Of a stretch of 10,812 nucleotides of DNA, positions 1-5,345 are shown piece by piece. The stretch is from Dehalococcoidales bacterium (lineage in GTDB: Bacteria; Chloroflexota; Dehalococcoidia; Dehalococcoidales; RBG-16-60-22), in NCBI GenBank assembly GCA_030606585.1, contig JAUWGD010000051.1:1-10812 (forward strand), written 5' to 3'. Below the pieces are notes generated by a model. The model was not told the origin of the DNA and searched no databases. It saw nothing but the letters and a program-made list of their open reading frames with translations. A program made the position numbers and the translations under genes. Positions within the stretch are counted from its first letter, which is position 1. The number at the start of each line of letters is the position of its first letter.

Positions 1-1
1 T

Positions 2-1348
2 ATGGCACTTACTGGAATTGAAATTTTTAAGCTTCTGCCTAAGACGAACTGTGGAGACTGCGGCGTACCCACCTGCCTTGCCTTTGCCATGAACCTCGCC
101 GCCGGCAAAGCGGAGTTGAGCGCCTGCCCGCATATCTCCGAGGAAGCCAAGTCCCAGCTATCGGAGGCTTCGGCACCGCCCATCCTGCCGGTTACCGTCG
201 GCGTCGGTGAGAAAGCCCTTAAAATCGGCAGCGAGACGGTCATGTTCCGCCATGAAAAGAGGTTCGAAAACCCGGCGGGTATCGCCCTGCTTATCAGCGA
301 CACCATGGCCGATGCCGAGGTTGACGCCCGTTTGAAGAAATCCAAGGAACTGGTCTATGAGAGGGTCGGCCTTTCGCTTGAAACCAACCTCGTCGCTCTC
401 AAGGCCGAATCGGGAGATGCCGCCAAGTTCGCCGCCCTGGCGGGCAAGGTAAAGGCAAATAGCGACGCCAACATCATCCTGATGAGCGATAAACCCGATG
501 TCCTGGCGGAAGGCGTGAAAGCCTGCGCCGATAGAAAGCCGTTGCTCTACGCAGCCACTAAAGACAACGCGGATGCCGTGGCCGCCCTGGCTAAAGAGAA
601 CGACTGCGCGGTAGCCGCTAAAGCCCCGGGGCTGGAGGAACTCGCCGCATTAACCGAGAAACTGGCCGCGGCCGGACTCAAGAATATCGTCATCGACTCC
701 GAGTCCAGGGCCGTCCGCCAGGCGTTGGAGGACCAGATAATCATCAGGGGAGCCGCCCTTAATAAGAAATTCCGCCCCCTGGGTTACCCCACCATCGTCT
801 TTCCCTGCGAGATGACCGATAATCCCATGAAAGAGGCCATGCTTGCCGGCATGTTCATTGCCAAGTATGCCGGCATCATCGTCCTGTCCGATTTCTACGG
901 AGAAAGCCTCTTCCCGATGCTGGTGGAAAGGCTGAATATCTATACCGACCCGCAGCGACCGCTGGCGACCACGCAGGGCATCTACGAAATCAACAATCCG
1001 GACGAAAACTCGCCATTGTTGGTAACCTCCAACTTCTCGCTAACCTACTTCATCGTCTCCGGCGAGATAGAAAACAGCAAGGTGCCCAGCTACCTGTACG
1101 TCAAGGACACCGAGGGGCTCTCGGTGATGACTTCCTGGGCGGCCGGCAAGTTTTCCGCCGATATCATCGGCCCGGCCATCAAGAAGAGCGGCATCGAGGA
1201 TAAAATAAAGCATCACAAGCTTATCATTCCGGGGTACATCGCCGCCGAGAGCGGCGGTCTTGAAGAAGAGCTCCCCGGCTGGGAGATAATGGTCGGCCCC
1301 AGGGAAGGTTCCCATATCCCGGGCTATCTCAAAACCTGGAAGCCCTAA
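2..1348 (+). CDS. acsC: Corrinoid/iron-sulfur protein large (gamma) subunit, AcsC
   Basis: AcsC is the large subunit of the corrinoid/iron-sulfur protein, a cytoplasmic methyl carrier. It takes the methyl group from methyl-H4folate via AcsE and hands it to acetyl-CoA synthase. The 448-residue length fits the family. The N-terminus holds the typical [4Fe-4S] domain with Cys17, Cys20, Cys25 and Cys42 (CX2CX4CX16C), in the context NCGDCGVPTC, which normally keeps cobalt in the Co(I) state. A TIM-barrel-like middle follows, and the C-terminal third (about 330-448, including NFSLTYF and PGYIAAESGG) matches the corrinoid-binding part of AcsC. The start at base 2 agrees with the usual N-terminus of the family (M-x-L-T-G-x-E-I), so the gene appears complete, although its ribosome site lies outside the window. 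acsE follows after 21 bases, which indicates an operon. The partner small subunit AcsD is not seen here. Confidence 0.96.
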   Translation: MALTGIEIFKLLPKTNCGDCGVPTCLAFAMNLAAGKAELSACPHISEEAKSQLSEASAPPILPVTVGVGEKALKIGSETVMFRHEKRFENPAGIALLISDTMADAEVDARLKKSKELVYERVGLSLETNLVALKAESGDAAKFAALAGKVKANSDANIILMSDKPDVLAEGVKACADRKPLLYAATKDNADAVAALAKENDCAVAAKAPGLEELAALTEKLAAAGLKNIVIDSESRAVRQALEDQIIIRGAALNKKFRPLGYPTIVFPCEMTDNPMKEAMLAGMFIAKYAGIIVLSDFYGESLFPMLVERLNIYTDPQRPLATTQGIYEINNPDENSPLLVTSNFSLTYFIVSGEIENSKVPSYLYVKDTEGLSVMTSWAAGKFSADIIGPAIKKSGIEDKIKHHKLIIPGYIAAESGGLEEELPGWEIMVGPREGSHIPGYLKTWKP

Positions 1349-1369
1349 GGACAAAATTAAGGAGGCAAG

Positions 1370-2248
1370 ATGATCCTTATCGGGGAAAACCTAAACGTTA
1401 TATCAAAGACCCTCGGCCCGGCCCTCAGGGATAAAAATGCGGGCCCGCTTGAGGAGATGGCCAGGGCGGAGACAGAGGCCGACATAGACCTGGTTGACCT
1501 GAATATCGGCCCCGCCCGCAGGGGTGGTGACGAGCTTATGGCATGGGTGGTAAACACGGTACAGGCGGTCACCGATAAGATGCTGTCCCTGGATACCACC
1601 AACCTGGATGCCATGGAAGCCGGACTGGGAGTCCGTAAAGGCCCGGTTTTAATCAACTCGGTCTCGCTGCAGACCAGCCGCGTCGATAGAGGGCTGGAAC
1701 TGGCCAATAAATATAACGCCAACCTTATCGGACTGCTGTGGAGCAATGAAGGCATGCCGCGTGACGTCAACGAGAGGGCCATGCATACCGTCGATTTTGT
1801 CTACAAAGCCAATGAAGCGGGTATCCCCAACGAAAGGATATGGATTGACCCCATCGCCAGCCCGGTATCGGTGGAAATCAACCAGGTGAAAGCCTGCGTG
1901 GAATTCATGACCATGCTGGGAGAGATTGCCCCCGGCTGCAAGTCCACGGTAGGTCTATCCAACATTTCCAACGGCGCGCCCGACGACCTCAGGTGCTGGC
2001 TGAACCGCACCTATATGATAATGCTGATGCGCGGCGGGCTGTACTCGGCAATTGTCGATGCCTTCGATAAAGAACTGATGCAGATAGCCCGCGGCGAGAG
2101 ACAGGACATCGTGGAGCTGGTGCACAAGATGATGGACGGGGAGCAACCGGATATCGCCTCTCTGCCCAAAGAGATGGCCAACTACGCCAGGACGGCCAGA
2201 GTACTGATGGGAGAATCGCTCTATTCCGCCTCGTGGCTTGAAGTATAG
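1370..2248 (+). CDS. acsE: Methyltetrahydrofolate:corrinoid/iron-sulfur protein methyltransferase, AcsE
   Basis: AcsE transfers the N5-methyl group of methyl-H4folate to the cobalt of the corrinoid/iron-sulfur protein, the step joining the folate branch to acetyl-CoA synthesis. It is a pterin-binding TIM barrel related to dihydropteroate synthase, so automatic annotation may call it DHPS. Visible family signatures are LIGENLN (3-9), VDLNIGPA (42-49), LDTTN with Asp75, LINS with Asn96, WIDP with Asp160, GLSNIS with Asn198, and LNRTY (211-215); these correspond to the pterin- and methyl-binding residues of the Moorella enzyme. The protein has 292 residues, about 30 more than the Moorella enzyme as I recall it. 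The extra stretch (about 240-270, RGERQDIVEL onward) lies before the C-terminal helix. A strong AAGGAGG (1360-1366 region) precedes the ATG. The acsC-acsE adjacency supports the call over a folate-biosynthesis DHPS. Confidence 0.94.
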   Translation: MILIGENLNVISKTLGPALRDKNAGPLEEMARAETEADIDLVDLNIGPARRGGDELMAWVVNTVQAVTDKMLSLDTTNLDAMEAGLGVRKGPVLINSVSLQTSRVDRGLELANKYNANLIGLLWSNEGMPRDVNERAMHTVDFVYKANEAGIPNERIWIDPIASPVSVEINQVKACVEFMTMLGEIAPGCKSTVGLSNISNGAPDDLRCWLNRTYMIMLMRGGLYSAIVDAFDKELMQIARGERQDIVELVHKMMDGEQPDIASLPKEMANYARTARVLMGESLYSASWLEV

Positions 2249-2306
2249 GTTCCCGCTATTAGTTAACAGCTAAAGGCGGTGCTATTAATAAAAGAAACGT
2301 GTAAAT

Positions 2307-2984
2307 ATGACAAGGGAACGCCTGACCGTACCGGAGCAGAATGTACGCGAATACGCTCACGAACTGGCCTACAAGCTTGGTTGTGAGCAACTGGCCGGTA
2401 TCACCGATATTGAAGAGCAGTGCCGGAAAGCCGGCGCTAAATATATATCTACCAAAAAAGTCGTAATCCTCGACCATTTAAACAGGTCATATCAAATCGG
2501 CTTCCCCGGCGGCGAGGTATCACTCGTCGATAGCGATGAGACTGTCTCTATTCGAGAGAAAATCCTGCTTCTGGACTATTTCACGCGTGCCCGGGGCACC
2601 CCTTCATCCGGCAGGACAATCACCTACAAGGAGCTGCATGACGGCATTAACTACTACCCCACGTTTGCCAAGAGAACCGTCCAACCGCTGGTCACCTTCT
2701 TCGGTGATAAACCCGGGCAGCTGCTGAAAACCGCCGCGACCATGGGAGGGCGTAAGGCCGATTTCGGCGACGCGGCCGTGACGATCGACGCCTTTCCCCG
2801 CGTGCCGGTAACCCTTGTCCTGTGGCGGGGCGATAAAGAATTCCCACCCGAGGGCAGTATCATATTCGACAGTACTATTGCCGATTATCTTACCAACGAC
2901 GACATACACACGCTCTGCGAGACTATTATCTGGAGACTGGTCAGACTTCTAAAGAGTGGAGGTGATACCGCTGGCAAAGGATAA
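2307..2984 (+). CDS. DUF3786-type protein of unknown function within the Wood-Ljungdahl/FDH operon
   Basis: I recognise this as resembling the DUF3786 family, which has no established function. It is a 225-residue soluble protein with no signal peptide and no membrane segment. Typical-looking parts are the ILLLDYF...GTPSSGRTITYKEL block (86-110), the FAKRTV/PLVTFFG block (120-133), the LLWxGD-EFPPEG-like block (VLWRGDKEFPPEGSIIFDST, 171-190) and YLTNDDI (194-200). Three scattered cysteines (26, 39, 204) form no obvious cluster motif. The ATG at 2307 is the only usable start before an in-frame stop at 2289, and its ribosome site is weak. From general knowledge, DUF3786 domains occur beside or fused to the same four-cysteine Fe-S domain found at the AcsC N-terminus, which would suit a role in corrinoid or Fe-S handling; that role is inference. 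The end of the gene overlaps the next gene and carries that gene's ribosome site, so the two are probably translationally coupled. Confidence 0.8.
   Translation: MTRERLTVPEQNVREYAHELAYKLGCEQLAGITDIEEQCRKAGAKYISTKKVVILDHLNRSYQIGFPGGEVSLVDSDETVSIREKILLLDYFTRARGTPSSGRTITYKELHDGINYYPTFAKRTVQPLVTFFGDKPGQLLKTAATMGGRKADFGDAAVTIDAFPRVPVTLVLWRGDKEFPPEGSIIFDSTIADYLTNDDIHTLCETIIWRLVRLLKSGGDTAGKG
2958..2966 (+). promoter_or_regulatory. Strong ribosome binding site that decides the NuoE-like start
   Basis: GGAGGTGAT is a perfect match to the bacterial anti-Shine-Dalgarno sequence. It lies inside the last codons of the DUF3786 gene. Counting from the GGAGG core, the CTG at 2971 is 8 bases downstream, an ideal distance. 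The in-frame GTG codons at 2956 and 2962 overlap the motif itself and the TTG at 2986 is 23 bases away, so neither is well placed. Confidence 0.75.
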
Positions 2985-3456
2985 TTTGACCAAAGCAGAT
3001 GTTCAGGATAAATTGAAGGGAATTTTCTCGCATTATAAAGGCAATCAGGAGGAACTTATTCCCATCCTGCAGGAAACTCAGGAGAACTTCCGCTATCTGC
3101 CGGCGGCCGCCATGCGGGAAATCGCCGATTTTCTACACATGCCGGAAAGCACCATCTTCGGGGTCAGCACTTTCTATGCCCAGTTCAAGCTGACGCCCCT
3201 GGGTAAAAAGATAATACGAGTCTGCCGCGGCACGGCCTGTCACGTTCGCGGTGCCGCCAAGGTACTGGCGGAAATGGAAAAACAACTCGGCATCAAGGCC
3301 GGACAGACCACGGACGACATGGAATATACGCTGGAAACGGTAGCCTGTATCGGCGCCTGCGCCCTGGCGCCGACGATGACGATCGACGGCGAGACCTACG
3401 GTAAAATGACGACCAAGAAAGTTGCGGAGGTTTTAGGTGACAGCAGCAAAGCCTGA
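2971..3456 (+). CDS. nuoE: NuoE/HydC-like [2Fe-2S] subunit of the NAD-linked formate dehydrogenase
   Basis: This is a thioredoxin-fold [2Fe-2S] protein of the NuoE / HydC / HndA family, the small electron-transfer subunit that docks on NuoF-like flavoproteins. Counted from the proposed CTG start it has 161 residues, a typical HydC length. It has the family's N-terminal helical part (IPILQETQENFRYLP) followed by the cluster ligands Cys85, Cys90, Cys126 and Cys130 (CX4C...CX3C, in VCRGTACH and CIGACALAP). A standard gene caller would choose GTG 2956, adding five residues (166 total), but the ribosome site at 2958-2966 favours CTG 2971. The gene overlaps the end of the DUF3786 gene by 14 bases and the next gene by 20 bases, so translation is probably coupled. 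Next to a NuoF-like protein and FdhA, it should pass electrons between FMN and the formate dehydrogenase or be involved in ferredoxin coupling. It is too isolated from other nuo genes to be part of complex I. Confidence 0.93.
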   Translation: MAKDNLTKADVQDKLKGIFSHYKGNQEELIPILQETQENFRYLPAAAMREIADFLHMPESTIFGVSTFYAQFKLTPLGKKIIRVCRGTACHVRGAAKVLAEMEKQLGIKAGQTTDDMEYTLETVACIGACALAPTMTIDGETYGKMTTKKVAEVLGDSSKA

Positions 3457-5326
3457 TAACGGTAATAAACAGCGGACGATATTCATCTGCCAGGGAACGG
3501 GCTGCATATCCGGTAAGTCGCTTGAAATTACCGAAGCCCTTAAAAAAGCCGTGGCGGAACATGGTTTACCTGGAGTAAAGGTAGATTTTACCGGCTGCCA
3601 CGGTTTCTGTGAGCAGGGGCCAGTGGCCATCGTCGAACCGGAAGGCATCTTCTACGCCTGTGTCAGCGTTGCCGACGTCCCGGAAATCGTCGAGTCTCAC
3701 CTCCGTGACGGTAAACCGGTAGAGCGCCTCTTCTATAAAGACCCCGTCAGCGACGAGGCCATACCGTACCATAAAGACATTAAATTTTACAACATGCAGC
3801 AGCGTATTATCCTGCGTAACTGCGGGCGACTTAACCCCGAAAGAATCGAGGACTACATAGCCACCGGAGGTTATGAGTCCCTGAAAAAGTGTCTGAAAGA
3901 AATGACACCGGAACAGGTCATTGAGGAAGTCAAACGTTCCGGCCTGCGGGGACGCGGCGGCGCCGGTTTCCCCACCGGCATGAAATGGGAGTTCTGCCGT
4001 AATGCCCCCGGCGACCAGAAGTACATGATATGCAACGCCGACGAAGGCGACCCCGGTGCTTTCATGGACCGCAGCACTATGGAGGGCGACCCCCATACCG
4101 TCCTCGAAGGCATGACCATCGCCGCCTATGCCATGGGTTCCTCCGAAGGCTATATCTACATCCGGGCGGAATACCCGCTGGCCGTGAAACGCGTCCGGCT
4201 GGCCCTCAAGCAGTCCGAGGAAAAGGGCTTCCTCGGCGATAATATAATGGGCTCCGATTTCAGCTTGCACATCCATGTCAAGGAAGGCGCCGGCGCTTTT
4301 GTCTGCGGCGAAGAGACCGCCCTGATGGCATCTATCGAGGGAAAGCGCGGCATGCCCCGCTCACGTCCACCCTTCCCGGCAACCTCCGGGCTATGGGGAA
4401 AACCGAGCAATATTAACAACGTAAAGTCCCTGGCTACCGTGCCGGTTATCATTGCTAAAGGCGCCGACTGGTATGCCAGCACCGGCACGGAGAAAAGCAA
4501 GGGGACATGCGTCTTTGCACTTACGGGTAAAATCGCCAACAGCGGCCTTATCGAAGTACCCATGGGTATCCCCCTCCGCAAAATCATCTATGAAATCGGC
4601 GGGGGTATCCCCGGCAGCAAGAAATTCAAAGCCGTCCAGACCGGCGGGCCCTCCGGCGGGTGCCTGCCGGAAAGCTACCTGGACCAACCGGTTGACTACG
4701 AATCACTGGCGGCTGCCGGCTCCATGATGGGCTCGGGCGGTATGGTCGTCATGGACGAAGAAACCTGTATGGTCGATATCGCTCGCTATTTCCTTTCGTT
4801 CACCCAGGCCGAGTCCTGCGGCAAGTGCGTCCCCTGCCGTATCGGCACCAAGCAGATGCTGGATATCCTGGAGAGAATCTGCCGGGGCGAGGGACAGCCG
4901 GAAGATATCGACCTCCTCCAGCAACTGGGCGAGAATATTAAAGCCGGGTCCCTCTGTCAGCTGGGACAGACGGCACCCAACCCCGTCCTGACCACCCTCC
5001 GCTATTTCCGCGATGAATATGAAGCCCATATCAATGAGAAACGGTGCCCCGCTTTATCCTGCGTCAAACTGATTTCATTCTATATCCTGCCGGACAAGTG
5101 CCAGGGCTGCGGCATCTGCCTGCGGAACTGCCCGGCGGAATGTATCGCCGGTGACAAGCGAATGGTGCACGTCATCGACCAAGAAAAATGCGTCAGGTGC
5201 GGCACCTGCCTCGAGGTCTGTCCGGAAAGATTCGGCGCCGTGGTCAAGGTCTCCGCGGAAAAAGTGGATGTCCCCGATGAACCAATACCGGTAACGGCGG
5301 AAAAACCGGCAGCTTCGGCAACTTAA
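3437..5326 (+). CDS. nuoF: NuoF/HydB-like NAD(H)- and FMN-binding subunit with extra Fe-S domains
   Basis: This diaphorase subunit oxidises or reduces NAD(H) through FMN. The 629-residue architecture is that of HydB/HndC rather than respiratory NuoF. In order it has: a thioredoxin-like [2Fe-2S] domain (Cys18, Cys23, Cys54, Cys58); the FMN/NADH core with RGRGGAGFPTG (171-181) and the CNADEGDPG (199-207) and GEETALMASIEG (291-302) motifs; an SLBB-like segment (about 365-425, including QTGGPSGG); the N3-type [4Fe-4S] site Cys461, Cys464, Cys467 and Cys507 (SCGKCVPCR); and a C-terminal two-[4Fe-4S] ferredoxin domain (Cys555/558/561/565 and Cys585/588/591/595). This layout is known from electron-bifurcating hydrogenases and formate dehydrogenases, where reduced ferredoxin and NADH are coupled. 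The start is GTG 3437, six bases after GGAGG (3426-3430), overlapping the NuoE-like gene by 20 bases. fdhA follows 19 bases downstream, so the partner is formate dehydrogenase, not complex I. Bifurcation itself is inferred. Confidence 0.95.
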   Translation: MTAAKPDNGNKQRTIFICQGTGCISGKSLEITEALKKAVAEHGLPGVKVDFTGCHGFCEQGPVAIVEPEGIFYACVSVADVPEIVESHLRDGKPVERLFYKDPVSDEAIPYHKDIKFYNMQQRIILRNCGRLNPERIEDYIATGGYESLKKCLKEMTPEQVIEEVKRSGLRGRGGAGFPTGMKWEFCRNAPGDQKYMICNADEGDPGAFMDRSTMEGDPHTVLEGMTIAAYAMGSSEGYIYIRAEYPLAVKRVRLALKQSEEKGFLGDNIMGSDFSLHIHVKEGAGAFVCGEETALMASIEGKRGMPRSRPPFPATSGLWGKPSNINNVKSLATVPVIIAKGADWYASTGTEKSKGTCVFALTGKIANSGLIEVPMGIPLRKIIYEIGGGIPGSKKFKAVQTGGPSGGCLPESYLDQPVDYESLAAAGSMMGSGGMVVMDEETCMVDIARYFLSFTQAESCGKCVPCRIGTKQMLDILERICRGEGQPEDIDLLQQLGENIKAGSLCQLGQTAPNPVLTTLRYFRDEYEAHINEKRCPALSCVKLISFYILPDKCQGCGICLRNCPAECIAGDKRMVHVIDQEKCVRCGTCLEVCPERFGAVVKVSAEKVDVPDEPIPVTAEKPAASAT

Positions 5327-5345
5327 TAGAGCGAGCGAGAATATA

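Noticed and set aside
2249..2306. Promoter or hairpin in the 58-base gap between acsE and the DUF3786 gene, including the imperfect palindrome TTAGTTAACAGCTAA
   Set aside because: The palindrome is short and imperfect with a small loop, and no convincing -35/-10 pair is visible. The gap is compatible with read-through of one operon.
3566..4276. Long open frame of 236 codons on the - strand opposite the NuoF-like gene
   Set aside because: It mirrors a strongly conserved coding region with GC-rich third positions, its product resembles no family, and it has no ribosome site. It is a shadow.
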